The notes under the pieces were generated by a model that saw only the letters and a list, made by a program, of their open reading frames with translations, was not told the DNA's origin and ran no database searches. A program made the translations under genes and the position numbers. A stretch of DNA of 64,000 bases from Streptomyces cucumeris (GTDB lineage Bacteria; Actinomycetota; Actinomycetes; Streptomycetales; Streptomycetaceae), in contig NZ_JANCLX010000007.1 of the NCBI RefSeq assembly GCF_024295805.1, positions 247,613 through 311,612 of the forward strand, written 5' to 3'. Shown piece by piece: positions 1-8,370 of the stretch (position 1 is the stretch's first letter; every line of letters starts with the position of its first letter).

Positions 1-126
1 CTCCAGCTGGTCCAGGGTGCGGGAGAGCGCGGGCTGGCTGATGTGCAGTGCGGCGGCGGCGCCGGTGATGGTGCCCTCGTCGCCGATGGCCGCAAGGGCC
101 CGCAGATGGCGCAGCTCCACATTCAT
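1..126 (-). CDS. LysR-family transcriptional regulator, N-terminal fragment (runs off the window)
   Basis: Only the first 42 codons are inside the window. Reading leftward from the ATG at 126-124, the peptide has the typical LysR start (MNVELRHLRALAAIGDEGT) followed by a winged helix-turn-helix with the family's ISQPALSRTL recognition-helix signature at about residues 29-38. The effector-binding domain lies beyond base 1. It is divergent from the SDR gene at 197, the classic LysR arrangement in which the regulator controls its neighbour. The family assignment is certain from the HTH. The ligand and target cannot be told. Confidence 0.85.
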   Translation of the reverse strand, partial: MNVELRHLRALAAIGDEGTITGAAAALHISQPALSRTLDQLE

Positions 127-196
127 AACCACCCAGCATAAGTGCAGCGCAAACGGTATTTCTCAGGGTGTGGGGAGGGGATCTAGCGTCACCGGT
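127..196. promoter_or_regulatory. Divergent LysR/SDR control region
   Basis: This 70-bp gap separates the LysR start from the SDR start. A -10-like TAGCGT at 184-189 is followed by only 7 bases before the ATG at 197, so the SDR transcript could be leaderless. No good -35 hexamer lies upstream, as expected for an activator-dependent promoter. The AT-richer stretch at 130-160 is where a LysR box (T-N11-A) would sit. All of this is inferred from spacing. Confidence 0.35.
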
Positions 197-796
197 ATGA
201 GGATTCTTGTCATAGGGGCCGCCGGAAAGCTGGGCACGGCCGTCACCGAGGCGCTGACCGGGCGCGGCCACGAGGTGCTCACCGCCGGGCGCGGCAGTGG
301 TGAGCTGCGGTACGACATCACCGATCCGGAGCGGATCACCGCGCTGTACGAACGGGCCGGACGACTGGACGCGGTGGTCAGCGCGGCGGGCGACGTGCCG
401 TACAAGCCGGTGACGGAGATGGCGCCGGAGGACTATCTGTCGGCGTTCCGGGGGAAGGTGCTCAGCCAGCTCGAACTGGTGCGGCAGGGTGTGCCGCGGA
501 TCGCCGACCGCGGTTCGTTCACGCTGATCACCGGGGTGCTGGCCCGGGAGCCGATTCCGGCCGGCAGTGCGGCGTCCATGGCCAACGGCGCGGTGGAGGC
601 ATTCGTCCGGGCGGCGGCCATCGAGATCGCCCCGCAGCGGATCAACGCGGTGAGCCCGACGGTCTTCACCGAGAGCCTGGCGGACTACGGGGACTTCTTC
701 CCGGGGATGGAGCCGGTCGGCCTGGCCCGGGTGGCCCAGGCGTACATCCGGTCCGTGGAGGGTGCCCAGACTGGGCAGATCTACCAGCTCCCCTAG
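197..796 (+). CDS. Short-chain dehydrogenase/reductase-family protein lacking the YxxxK motif
   Basis: The 199-residue protein begins MRILVIGAAGKLG, placing a Rossmann GxxGxxG motif at residues 7-13. I chose the ATG at 197 because upstream in-frame codons run into the LysR gene and lack family similarity. The canonical SDR active-site Tyr-x-x-x-Lys is absent: the aligned stretch reads AASMANGAVEAF, with Ala and Asn at those positions, although the following helix and the RINAVSPT segment are well conserved. This atypical small SDR subfamily is common in bacteria, often beside a LysR gene. NAD(P) binding is likely; the reaction is unknown. Confidence 0.75.
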   Translation: MRILVIGAAGKLGTAVTEALTGRGHEVLTAGRGSGELRYDITDPERITALYERAGRLDAVVSAAGDVPYKPVTEMAPEDYLSAFRGKVLSQLELVRQGVPRIADRGSFTLITGVLAREPIPAGSAASMANGAVEAFVRAAAIEIAPQRINAVSPTVFTESLADYGDFFPGMEPVGLARVAQAYIRSVEGAQTGQIYQLP

Positions 797-945
797 AAGG
801 TTCCTATAAATCTTCGGCGTCGGTCTCGGCACCGTGCGCCATGTGATCACCCTCAACTCCCCTGACAGATTGGCTGTTGAGACATGATCCCCACCATCGT
901 CATCGATATACGGGGTTGTGTCACTACGACAAAGGGGGTTGTTGA

Positions 946-2190
946 ATGTCCATAACGCACACCCGTACGGCCGCGAACGCGGAACCGGTGCTGGTCACCG
1001 GGCTGGGGGCCACCACACCGCTGGGCGGGGACGTGACCTCGACCTGGGAGGCGATGCTGGCCGGGCGGTCGGGGATCGTCCCGATCGAGGAGGAGTGGGC
1101 GGCCGGGCTGCCGGTACGGATCGCGGGCCGCCTCGCGGTCGAGCCCACCGAGGTGATGGACCGGGTCCAGGCGCGGCGGCTGGACCGCTGTCAGCAGATC
1201 GCGCTGATCGCGGCGCGGGAGGCATGGGCGGACGCGGAGCGGCCCGGGGTCGATCCGGAGCGGCTGGCCGTGGTGATCGGGACCGGCACCGGCGGGGCGC
1301 TGACCATGCTGGGTCAGGACGATGTCCTGGAGCGGTCCGGTGTGCGGCGGGTCTCGCCGCACACCGTGCCGATGCTGATGGCGAACGGGCCCGCGGCATG
1401 GGTCAGTATCGAGCTGGGCGCACGCGGGGGCGCCCACACCCCGGTCAGCGCCTGTGCGTCGGGGGCCGAGGCCATCGCGATGGGACTGGATCTGATCCGT
1501 CTCGGCCGGGCCGACGTGGTGGTGGCGGGCGGCACCGAAGCCTGTGTCCACGCCCTGCCGATGGCGGGGTTCGCCCAGGCCAGGGCGCATTCGACACGTA
1601 ATGACGAACCCGCCCTGGCCTCCCGCCCGTTCGATGTGGACCGCGATGGCTTCGTCATCGGGGAGGGCGCGGCGGTGGTCGTGCTGGAGCGCGCGGGGTT
1701 CGCCGCGGCGCGGACGGCCCGTGCCCATGCGGCGCTCGCGGGCGCGGGGGTCACGTCGGACGCGTTCCACATCACCGCGGGCCACCCCGAGGGCCAGGTG
1801 CGCGCGATGCGGGGGGCGCTGGCGGCGGCGGGGCTGTCCCCGCGCGACATCGGGCACGTCCACGCGCACGCCACCTCGACCCCCAAGGGCGATCTGGTCG
1901 AGGCGCGGTCCGTCACCGAGGCCGTCGGGACACATCCGGCCGTCACCGCGACCAAGTCGATGACCGGCCATCTCTTCGGGGCGGCGGGGGCGGTGGGCGC
2001 GCTGGCGGCGGTCCTCGCGGTACGTGACGGCGTGATCCCACCGACCCGCAACCTGGACGCGCTGGACCCGGAGGTGGGGCTCGACGTGGTGGCGGGCGGA
2101 CCGCGGCGGGGCGCGCTGACGGCTGCGCTGGCGAACTCCTTCGGATTCGGCGGCCACAACGCCTCGCTGGTCTTCACCTCCGCGCCCTGA
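946..2190 (+). CDS. Beta-ketoacyl-ACP synthase II-like (KAS II, FabF/FabB type)
   Basis: The 414-residue thiolase-fold condensing enzyme carries the complete KAS Cys-His-His triad: Cys170 in SACASGAE, His308 in HAHATST and His342 in KSMTGHLFGAAG. Length and motifs match FabF-type enzymes that elongate malonyl-ACP. A ribosome site AAAGGGGG at 931-938 supports the ATG at 946. It stands alone, without acyl carrier protein, FabD or FabH genes nearby, so it is probably an accessory ketosynthase rather than the housekeeping fab-operon copy. A role in a secondary or modified fatty acid is possible but not shown. Confidence 0.85.
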   Translation: MSITHTRTAANAEPVLVTGLGATTPLGGDVTSTWEAMLAGRSGIVPIEEEWAAGLPVRIAGRLAVEPTEVMDRVQARRLDRCQQIALIAAREAWADAERPGVDPERLAVVIGTGTGGALTMLGQDDVLERSGVRRVSPHTVPMLMANGPAAWVSIELGARGGAHTPVSACASGAEAIAMGLDLIRLGRADVVVAGGTEACVHALPMAGFAQARAHSTRNDEPALASRPFDVDRDGFVIGEGAAVVVLERAGFAAARTARAHAALAGAGVTSDAFHITAGHPEGQVRAMRGALAAAGLSPRDIGHVHAHATSTPKGDLVEARSVTEAVGTHPAVTATKSMTGHLFGAAGAVGALAAVLAVRDGVIPPTRNLDALDPEVGLDVVAGGPRRGALTAALANSFGFGGHNASLVFTSAP

Positions 2191-2196
2191 CGCGGG

Positions 2197-2235
2197 GCGG
2201 CCGGTCCGGACGGGGGCCACCGCCGGACCGGCCGC
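2197..2235. terminator. Bidirectional hairpin terminator between convergent genes
   Basis: A perfect 13-bp inverted repeat (arms 2197-2209 and 2223-2235, 13-base loop) sits just after the ketosynthase stop at 2190 and before the convergent stop at 2275. There is no T-run, as usual for GC-rich streptomycete terminators. Confidence 0.65.
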
Positions 2236-2274
2236 TTCATCCCCACGTACTCAGGGGGCGGGCGGCTGCCGCGG

Positions 2275-2784
2275 TCAGAGGATGATGCGCAGGGTGAGCC
2301 GGGTCTCGGTCTCGCTGGTGTTGACGGCCTCGATGACGCCGTGGGCGGTGCGGTAGCGCCCGGTGCCCCCGGTGATCGCGACGGTGACCTCACCGGGTCC
2401 GGCCGCGGTGACCGAGACCAGACCCTGGAGGGTGAGGTCCCCGCCGGGGAGGGTGAGGGTGCCCACGCACTGCTGGTCGAAGGAGTCGGGCTCGGGGCCG
2501 ACCCGGGTCAGGGTGCAGACCTCGCCGAACCGTCCGAACAGGGCGGGCCCCCGCAGCAGGTCCCCGGCCAGGACGAGTTCGTCCCCCTGGCTCGTACCCG
2601 GGTCGCCGTGGTCGATGAAGGTGGTCTGGGTCTGCCGCGCGACCAGTTCGAGGACTTCGGTCCGGTGGCCGCCCGCCGGGTGGCCACCGCCGGGAACGGA
2701 ACCGGCGGCCACCGCCGGGGCGGCCTGGACGAGCGTGGTGATGAGCGCGGCGGCACTCAGGGCGAGGGGGGCGAAGCGGCGCAT
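2275..2784 (-). CDS. Secreted allene-oxide-cyclase-barrel-like protein
   Basis: The 169-residue protein starts MRRFAPLALSAAALITTL, a Sec signal peptide with likely cleavage after APAVAA near residue 27. The mature part has the pattern of the AOC/dirigent-like beta-barrel family found in many Streptomyces: GTSQGDELVLAGDLL, a pair of cysteines (CTLTR and QQCVGTL) that could form a disulfide, then AITGGTGRYRTAHGVIEA near the C-terminus. An upstream in-frame ATG at 2913 would spoil the signal peptide, so 2784 is preferred. These bacterial proteins have no established function; enzymatic cyclase activity should not be assumed. Confidence 0.7.
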   Translation of the reverse strand: MRRFAPLALSAAALITTLVQAAPAVAAGSVPGGGHPAGGHRTEVLELVARQTQTTFIDHGDPGTSQGDELVLAGDLLRGPALFGRFGEVCTLTRVGPEPDSFDQQCVGTLTLPGGDLTLQGLVSVTAAGPGEVTVAITGGTGRYRTAHGVIEAVNTSETETRLTLRIIL

Positions 2785-2931
2785 CGTACGACTCCGTAAG
2801 GTCCGGGGAGCCGTTCGGTCCGGCCCCGTGCCGGACCGCGGACCCGGCTCCGCCGTCAGCCTCGCCCGGTTCGCACTCCCCGGCGACCTGACAAGATCAT
2901 CCAGGTGAACCACCGCCCCGTGAGCGCCCGG

Positions 2932-3513
2932 TCAGCGCAGGGCGTCCGCGTCGATCCGCAGCCGCCACTGACCCGGTTGGCCGGTGAGGACGAGGGTGGC
3001 CAGTGGCTGGATGTCGACGTTCCAGTAGCAGTGCGGGGGCGCCTTGAGGGCGTACATCATGGCCGCGCGGATCACCCCGGGGTCGGCGACGGCGAGCATC
3101 TTGCTGTGTTCCTCGGCCGGGCGGGTGTCCAGCCAGCCGCCGACCCGGGTGATGAATTCCAGCAGTGATTCACCGCCGTGCGGGGCGGAGCACGGATCGG
3201 TGAGCCAGGCGTCCACCGTGGCCGGTTCGCGCGCCATCACATCCGCCAGGGTGCGGCCCCGCCAGCGGCCCATATCGCAGTCGCGCAGGGCGAGCTGGAC
3301 GAGCGGGGTGAAGCCGAGGGCGCCGCCGGTCTCCCGGCTGCGCGGCGAGGGCGAGCAGTAGCGCAGCTCCGCCGCGGCCAGCGGGAGCAGGGCGGGCGCG
3401 GCCCGCTCCACGGCGATGCGGCCCTCCACGTCCAGGGGCCGCTCGTCCTCGAACCGTTCACCGAGCCGGGAGGAGCTGCGGGCGGCGGCTATCAGTGTGA
3501 GCCGGAACGTCAT
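2932..3513 (-). CDS. Histidine-phosphatase-superfamily protein with degenerate active site
   Basis: The 193-residue protein has phosphoglycerate-mutase-fold features such as HGGESLLEFITRV near residue 112 and a GVIRAAMMYAL helix near residue 147. Both catalytic histidines are missing. The N-terminal RHG motif is replaced by LIAAARSS, and the second histidine, normally in a SHGGVIR-like context, is VADPGVIR. Two neighbouring arginine-rich positions are also altered. It is probably not a phosphatase and may bind a ligand or act as a structural protein. It lies 13 bp downstream of the GNAT gene and is likely cotranscribed with it. Confidence 0.65.
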   Translation of the reverse strand: MTFRLTLIAAARSSSRLGERFEDERPLDVEGRIAVERAAPALLPLAAAELRYCSPSPRSRETGGALGFTPLVQLALRDCDMGRWRGRTLADVMAREPATVDAWLTDPCSAPHGGESLLEFITRVGGWLDTRPAEEHSKMLAVADPGVIRAAMMYALKAPPHCYWNVDIQPLATLVLTGQPGQWRLRIDADALR

Positions 3514-3526
3514 CCCGGCATCGTAT

Positions 3527-3973
3527 TCACCCCTCGGCGCGGGCGGACGGTTGCCGGGAGAAGAGGAGGTTCATCCACTGGGAGGGGTCATCCAGCGGTT
3601 CGAAGCCCACCTTGGCGTAGACACCGTGGGCATCGTCGGTGGCCAGCAGGATACGGCGGGTCCCGTACGGCGCGAGATGGTCACGGACGGCGGCGACCAG
3701 GTCGGAGCCCACCCCCTTGCCGCGCACCGAGCGGTCGACGTAGACATCGCACAGCCAGGAGAAGGTGGCGTAGTCGGTGACGATGCGGGCGTAGGCGACC
3801 TGGGCGCCCGACGCGGTGTCGTAGACGCCGAAGTTGAGCGAGGAGGCGATCGCCCGGTCCTGTGTCTCCCGGCTGCGGCCGATCGCCCAGTAGGCGTCGG
3901 TGGACAGCCAGTGGTGGATCCGGGCCGGATCGAGCCGCGCCGGATCGGTGGATATCTCGAAGCCGTCGTTCAT
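3527..3973 (-). CDS. GNAT-family N-acetyltransferase
   Basis: The 148-residue protein is a single GNAT domain. The acetyl-CoA pyrophosphate loop is visible as VDRSVRGKGVGSDLV around residues 78-92 (the R/Q-x-x-G-x-G/A motif), followed by ILLATDDAHGVYAKVGFEPL, the motif B region. The substrate, small molecule or protein, cannot be inferred. It is the first gene of a probable two-gene unit with the degenerate histidine-phosphatase-like gene downstream. Confidence 0.8.
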   Translation of the reverse strand: MNDGFEISTDPARLDPARIHHWLSTDAYWAIGRSRETQDRAIASSLNFGVYDTASGAQVAYARIVTDYATFSWLCDVYVDRSVRGKGVGSDLVAAVRDHLAPYGTRRILLATDDAHGVYAKVGFEPLDDPSQWMNLLFSRQPSARAEG

Positions 3974-4056
3974 GGGGTGTTCCTATCAGCCGCCGGGCGG
4001 CGCGGCGACCGAATTGCCGCCGGGCTCCGGGGGTGGCCGGGCACCGGGCGGTCCGC

Positions 4057-5505
4057 TCAGCCGAGCACCTCGGCACAGGCGGTACGGAGCCTGCGGACGC
4101 CCTCGGCCAGCTCACCGGCCCCGGCCACCGAGGCGAAGCTCAGCCGCACATGCGGCGCGGGCGGTTCGGCGCAGAAGTAGGGGCGGCCGTGGGCGACAGC
4201 GACCCCGGCGCGCAGCGCGGCGGCGGCCAGCGCGGCATCATCGGTGTACTGGGGCAGCCGCAGCCACAGGAGGTAGCCGCCGGGCGGGACGTGCGCCAGG
4301 TGGAGACCGGGCAGCTCCTGTCCGAGGGCGGTGACCATCGTCTGGCGCCGGGCCCGCAACTCGCTGGCGACGGTCCGCAGATGGCGGGGCCAGGCGGGGG
4401 CACCGACCAGTTCCAGGGCGGCTTCCTGCAACGGCCGGGGGACGAAGAAGCTGTCGACGACCTGGATCGCGCGCAGCCGCTCGAAGGCGGGGCCACGGGC
4501 GGCCAGCGCCCCCACCCGCAGACTGGGCGAGGTGGCCTTGGTGAGCGAGCGGACGTGGACCACCACCCCGTCGGGGTCGTCCGCGGCGAGCGGGGCGGCC
4601 AGCGGCGGGGAGTCCTCGTGGACCAGCAGGCGGGCGAAGTCGTCCTCCACCACGAAGGCGCCCGCCTCGCGGGCGATGCGCAGCACCTCGGCCCGCCGCC
4701 CGGCGGCCAGGCTCGCCCCGGTCGGATTCTGGAAGAGCGGCTGGCAGACGAAGACCCGGGCGCCGCTGGCACGCAGCGCCTCGGCGAGGAGATCGGTGCG
4801 CACCCCGTCGGTGTCCACCGGCACCGGTACCGGGCGGAGTCCGGAGGCACGGGCGGCGGCCAGCATGCCGGGGTAGGTGGGGGACTCGACGAGCACCGGG
4901 GCGCCGGGCGGGGCGAGGGCGCGCAGTGCGCAGGTGAGCGCGGCCTGGCCGCCCGCCGTGATCAGGACATCGCCGGCGGCGAGGGTGCCGGCCGGACCGC
5001 CGATCTCCCGGGCGAACCAGTCCCGCAGTTCGGTGAGCCCCTCCATGGGCGGGCGGCCCCAGGCACCGGGCCGCCGTCCGGCGCGGGCGAGGGCCGCGGC
5101 CAAGGCACGTTCGGGCTGGAGGGAGGGGTGAAGATAGCCGCCGTTGAGCTCCAGGGTGCCGGGCAGCGGGGCGGCGAGTGTGGCGAGCACCCCCGAGGCG
5201 TCGACCGAGCGGGGGACGGACTCGCCCGCCGTCTCCACGCTCAGGGCGATCTCCTGCCAGGAGGTGTCGCCGGGGCGTGGCGTCCCGGGAGTGGAACGGA
5301 CGGCACGGAAGGCACCGGCGCCGGGGCGGGTGACCACCAGTCCCTCGGCGGCGAGGACGGCGAGGGCGCGGGAGACCGTCACCGGGCTCACCCGATGGCG
5401 CTCCATCAGGGCCCGGCTGGATGGCAGCTTCTCACCCGGCGAGTAGCGGTTCAGCTCTTTCCGCAGCGTATCGGCCAGCTCGGTCACACTGCTACGCTCA
5501 TGCAT
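4057..5505 (-). CDS. MocR-type GntR/aminotransferase transcriptional regulator
   Basis: The 482-residue fusion has an N-terminal GntR winged helix (about residues 5-70, including LPSSRALMERHRVSPVTVSRALAVL) joined to a fold-type I aminotransferase-like domain. The PLP lysine lies in RSLTKATSPSLRVG and the Asn in PLFQNPTGASL. The family uses PLP as cofactor or effector and typically regulates vitamin B6 metabolism, amino-acid metabolism or a neighbouring exporter. The start ATG (5505-5503) overlaps the start of the divergent EamA gene by two bases, strongly suggesting that MocR controls that exporter and itself. Longer in-frame upstream sequence is antisense to eamA and was rejected. Confidence 0.85.
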   Translation of the reverse strand: MHERSSVTELADTLRKELNRYSPGEKLPSSRALMERHRVSPVTVSRALAVLAAEGLVVTRPGAGAFRAVRSTPGTPRPGDTSWQEIALSVETAGESVPRSVDASGVLATLAAPLPGTLELNGGYLHPSLQPERALAAALARAGRRPGAWGRPPMEGLTELRDWFAREIGGPAGTLAAGDVLITAGGQAALTCALRALAPPGAPVLVESPTYPGMLAAARASGLRPVPVPVDTDGVRTDLLAEALRASGARVFVCQPLFQNPTGASLAAGRRAEVLRIAREAGAFVVEDDFARLLVHEDSPPLAAPLAADDPDGVVVHVRSLTKATSPSLRVGALAARGPAFERLRAIQVVDSFFVPRPLQEAALELVGAPAWPRHLRTVASELRARRQTMVTALGQELPGLHLAHVPPGGYLLWLRLPQYTDDAALAAAALRAGVAVAHGRPYFCAEPPAPHVRLSFASVAGAGELAEGVRRLRTACAEVLG

Positions 5506-5546
5506 GACAGCACAGGATAGCGCTACCGCTCCCCGCACGATAGCGG
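5491..5546. promoter_or_regulatory. Overlapping divergent promoters and candidate MocR operator
   Basis: The two start codons overlap in CATG at 5503-5506. A -10-like TACGCT at 5493-5498 points toward eamA and TATCCT (complement of 5514-5519) points toward mocR. Each sits 5-8 bases from its ATG, so both messages could be leaderless. Direct repeats GATAGCG at 5516-5522 and 5539-5545, 23 bp apart, fit the direct-repeat operators known for MocR regulators. This is inference from pattern only. Confidence 0.4.
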
Positions 5547-6508
5547 TGCACCAGGGCGACGGACCGCGGCCGGGCGGCACCGCACCCACCGAGGGCTCCG
5601 GAACCGGCACCCTGCTCGCCGCGCTCGGCGTGGCCGCCTTCTCCCTCACCTTCCCCGCCACCGCCTGGGGTCTGGAGGGACTCGGGCCCTGGTCGGTGAC
5701 CACCTGCCGGATGGTGCTCGCCGCGCTGGTCGCGGGCAGCGCGCTGCTCGCGCTGCGGGTGCCGCTGCCGCCCCGCCGCCACTGGGCCGGTCTCGCGGTG
5801 GTGGCCGCCGGGGTGGTGGTGGGCTTCCCGCTGCTGACCACGCTGGCACTGCAGACCTCCACCACCTCCCATGCGGCCGTGGTCGTCGGACTGCTGCCGC
5901 TGACCACCGCCGCCTTTTCCGCCGTGCGCACCGGGGTGCGGCCGTCCCGGCTGTTCTGGACGGCGGCACTGGCCGGGGCCGCGGTGGTGATCGCCTTCGC
6001 GGTGCAGCAGAGCGGCGGCGCCCCGACCACCGGCGATCTGTATCTGTTCGCCGCGCTGCTGGTGTGCGCGGCGGGCTACACCGAGGGTGGACGGCTGGCC
6101 GGCCATATGCCCGGCTGGCAGGTGATCGGCTGGGCCCTGGTCGGATGTCTGCCGCTCGCCGTGGTGGGCGCGGCCCTGTCGCTGCGGTTCGAACCGGTCC
6201 ACCTCGGTTTCCACGCCGTCGCCGGACTGCTGTGGCTCGCGGTGGGCTCGCAGTTCCTGGGGCTGCTGGTCTGGTACCGCGGGATGGCCGCCATCGGGGT
6301 GGCCCGTGCCAGCCAGCTCCAGCTGGCCCAGCCGCTGCTGACTCTGGTGTGGTCGGTGCTGCTGCTCGACGAGGACCTCTCCCCCGCCGCCCCGGCCGCC
6401 GCGGTCGCGGTGCTGGTGTGCATCGGGGCGACCCAGCGGGCCCGGATGACGGAGAAGACCGGGGGGAACGGCATCCGGGCAGGCGCAAACCCGGAGGAGC
6501 GGCCATAA
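5504..6508 (+). CDS. EamA-family (DMT superfamily) transporter
   Basis: The 334-residue protein has roughly ten hydrophobic segments in two EamA repeats, beginning near residue 31 after a hydrophilic N-terminus and ending near 312. The second repeat has the usual GASQFLGLLVWYRGMAAIG-type stretch and a LLDEDLSPA segment. Such proteins export amino acids, metabolites or drugs. The divergent MocR regulator suggests a substrate linked to PLP or amino-acid metabolism. The annotated ATG overlaps that of mocR. A later GTG (5546) would free the operator region, but no good ribosome site precedes it. Confidence 0.8.
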   Translation: MTAQDSATAPRTIAVHQGDGPRPGGTAPTEGSGTGTLLAALGVAAFSLTFPATAWGLEGLGPWSVTTCRMVLAALVAGSALLALRVPLPPRRHWAGLAVVAAGVVVGFPLLTTLALQTSTTSHAAVVVGLLPLTTAAFSAVRTGVRPSRLFWTAALAGAAVVIAFAVQQSGGAPTTGDLYLFAALLVCAAGYTEGGRLAGHMPGWQVIGWALVGCLPLAVVGAALSLRFEPVHLGFHAVAGLLWLAVGSQFLGLLVWYRGMAAIGVARASQLQLAQPLLTLVWSVLLLDEDLSPAAPAAAVAVLVCIGATQRARMTEKTGGNGIRAGANPEERP

Positions 6509-6549
6509 ACTGGCCACAGGGATTGCCCTCCGGAAAGCCGTAGGAGGTC

Positions 6550-6759
6550 ATGCAGATGGAGGCCACCGTAGGCGACAAACTGCTGGTGCACGGCAGGGTT
6601 GTCGGCATTCACGACCGGACCGCGGAAATCATCGAAGTGCTCGGGGACCACGGCGAACCGCCCTACCGAGTCCGCTACGAGGACGACGGCCATGAGTGCC
6701 TGTTCTCCCCCGGCCCGGACTCGATCGTCCGCCACCTGTCCACCGGACCGCGGCGCTAG
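6550..6759 (+). CDS. DUF1918 protein
   Basis: This small 69-residue protein matches the DUF1918 pattern: VGDKLLVHGRVVGIHDRTAEIIEV, then GEPPYRVRYEDDGHECLFSPGPDS near the C-terminus. The fold is expected to be a small SH3-like beta barrel. A very good ribosome site (TAGGAGGT, 6541-6548) sits directly in front of the ATG. It follows the EamA gene by 41 bp and may be cotranscribed. The function of the family is unknown. Confidence 0.85.
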   Translation: MQMEATVGDKLLVHGRVVGIHDRTAEIIEVLGDHGEPPYRVRYEDDGHECLFSPGPDSIVRHLSTGPRR

Positions 6760-6797
6760 GCCCTGTCCTACCGCGGGACCGGCTCGGCGGGAGCGGC

Positions 6798-8030
6798 TCA
6801 GCGGGGCGGGCGGACCCGGCACCCGTAGTGGTCGGCGACCACACGCGCCATGGCGCCGTTGCGGTCGGCGGCCACTTCCTTGGCCGAGAAGAAGACATTG
6901 CCGCGGACCTGGGGGAAGTCCCGGTCGAAGGTGAGATGGCGGGACAGCTCCGCCGGGTCCTGCCAGGGGGCGGGCTGTGCCGGATCACCCGCCTTGTAGA
7001 GCGCCTCGCCGATGTACAGCCGCACCCCGGTGCCGCGCACCACGTCCGCCCACCACGGCACCAGCTTGGCGTAGTCCGCGGCGGCGAAGCCGATGTTCCA
7101 GTAGACCTGCGGCACCACGTAGTCCAGCCAGCCCCGCCGCACCCAGCCGCGGGTGTCCGCGTAGAGGTCGTCGTAGGTCTGCACCCCGGCGGTGGTCTGC
7201 GAGCCGCGCGGATCGGTGGCCGCGTTGCGCCAGACGGCGAACGGGCTGATACCGAACCGCACCCCGCGCCCCAGCCGCCTGATCCGCGCGGCCGTCTCGC
7301 TCACCAGGCGGTCGATGTTGTCCCGGCGCCAGGCGGCCCGGTCCGGGAAGCCCGTGCCGTGGCGCGCAAAGGCGTCGTCGTCGTCGAAGACCTGGCCCGC
7401 GACGGGATAGGGGTAGAAGTAGTCGTCCCAGTGGACGGCGTCGATGCCATAGCGGACGACCGCGTCCAGCATCGCGTCCTGGACGAAGCGGCGGACCTCG
7501 GGCAGTCCGGGGTTGTAGTAGAGCTTCCCCCCGTAGCGCACGACCCACTCGGGATGGCGCCGGGCGGGGTGGGTGGGGACCAGCCTGCCGGGGTCGGTGT
7601 GGTTGGCGATGCGGTAGGGGTTGAACCAGGCGTGCAGCTCCAGACCGCGCCGGTGCGCCTCGCGCACGGCGGTGCCCAGCGGGTCCCAGCCCGGGTCCCG
7701 GCCCTGGGCGCCGGTCAGGTACTCCGCCCACGGCTCGTACGGTGAGGGCCACAGCGCGTCGGCGGTCGGCCGCACCTGGAAGATCACCGCGTTGAGCCTG
7801 CGCCGTACGGCGGTGTCGAGGAAGGCGAGCAGTTCCGCCCGCTGCTGCTCGGCGGGGAGGCCGGGCCGGGAGGGCCAGTCCCGGTTGGCGACGGTGGCCA
7901 GCCACATCCCGCGGAGCTCACGGCGCTGCCGCGCGGCCCGCCCGGCGGCCAGCGCCTCACCCGCCGTGCCGGCGCCCGCGAGCGCCCCGGCCGCCGCCAC
8001 CGTCAGACTTCTGCGTGTGATCCGCCCCAT
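6798..8030 (-). CDS. Tat-exported GHL10/DUF187 glycoside-hydrolase-like protein
   Basis: The 410-residue protein begins with a twin-arginine signal (RITRRSLTVAAAGALAGAG, residues 3-21). The rest is a TIM-barrel of the GHL10 (DUF187) family: RGMWLATVANRDWPS, LNAVIFQVRPTADALWPS, ELHAWFNPYRIAN, then GIDAVHWDDYFYPYP and RFGISPFAVWRN. The acidic residues in VHWDDYFYP are plausible catalytic positions. Family members are thought to act on cell-envelope or extracellular polysaccharides, and their exact substrates are poorly known. It is monocistronic and converges with the DUF1918 gene. Confidence 0.85.
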   Translation of the reverse strand: MGRITRRSLTVAAAGALAGAGTAGEALAAGRAARQRRELRGMWLATVANRDWPSRPGLPAEQQRAELLAFLDTAVRRRLNAVIFQVRPTADALWPSPYEPWAEYLTGAQGRDPGWDPLGTAVREAHRRGLELHAWFNPYRIANHTDPGRLVPTHPARRHPEWVVRYGGKLYYNPGLPEVRRFVQDAMLDAVVRYGIDAVHWDDYFYPYPVAGQVFDDDDAFARHGTGFPDRAAWRRDNIDRLVSETAARIRRLGRGVRFGISPFAVWRNAATDPRGSQTTAGVQTYDDLYADTRGWVRRGWLDYVVPQVYWNIGFAAADYAKLVPWWADVVRGTGVRLYIGEALYKAGDPAQPAPWQDPAELSRHLTFDRDFPQVRGNVFFSAKEVAADRNGAMARVVADHYGCRVRPPR

Positions 8031-8370
8031 GGCCGTCTCCTCGCTCGCCGCTCGCCGATACTCCCGCTGTCGCTGGTAACTCCCGCTGATGATGCGGCCG
8101 TTGCGGGCCCGGAGGCAATGCCTCCCGCGGTTCCCGCGACGGCCTGATCCGGCGGTCGCCGCACCCCGGTGACTTCACTCTTCCCGCGCGGGCGCCCGGC
8201 CGCGCGCGTCCGCGCGGAAACGGGTGGTGACGGAGGGGTGACAGGGGACGGAGGGCTCCTGGTGAATCCGGCCCCGCCCCGTCCCCCGGCCATAACCGGG
8301 GGGTAACGTCTGGGGCGGCAGGGGGACGACACAGCCGGCAGACAGATCAGTGATCAGCGAAAGGCACGAT
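8031..8370. other. Intergenic region between divergent GHL10 and 3-hydroxybutyryl-CoA dehydrogenase genes
   Basis: These 340 bases contain no convincing gene. Apparent short reading frames here lack ribosome sites and family similarity. The region must hold the promoters of both divergent genes. A GC-rich stretch at 8190-8215 can fold, but no strong -35/-10 pair stands out. Confidence 0.5.

Noticed and set aside
853..2220. Minus-strand frame of 455 codons over the ketosynthase
   Set aside because: Arg/His/Pro-rich shadow; the plus-strand KAS has a complete active site.
3862..5520. Plus-strand frame of 552 codons
   Set aside because: Antisense of the MocR gene, low-complexity Gly/Arg/Gln content and no motifs.
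8031..8332. Short minus-strand frames upstream of the GHL10 gene
   Set aside because: Pro/Arg-rich composition, no ribosome site, and they overlap the necessary divergent promoters.
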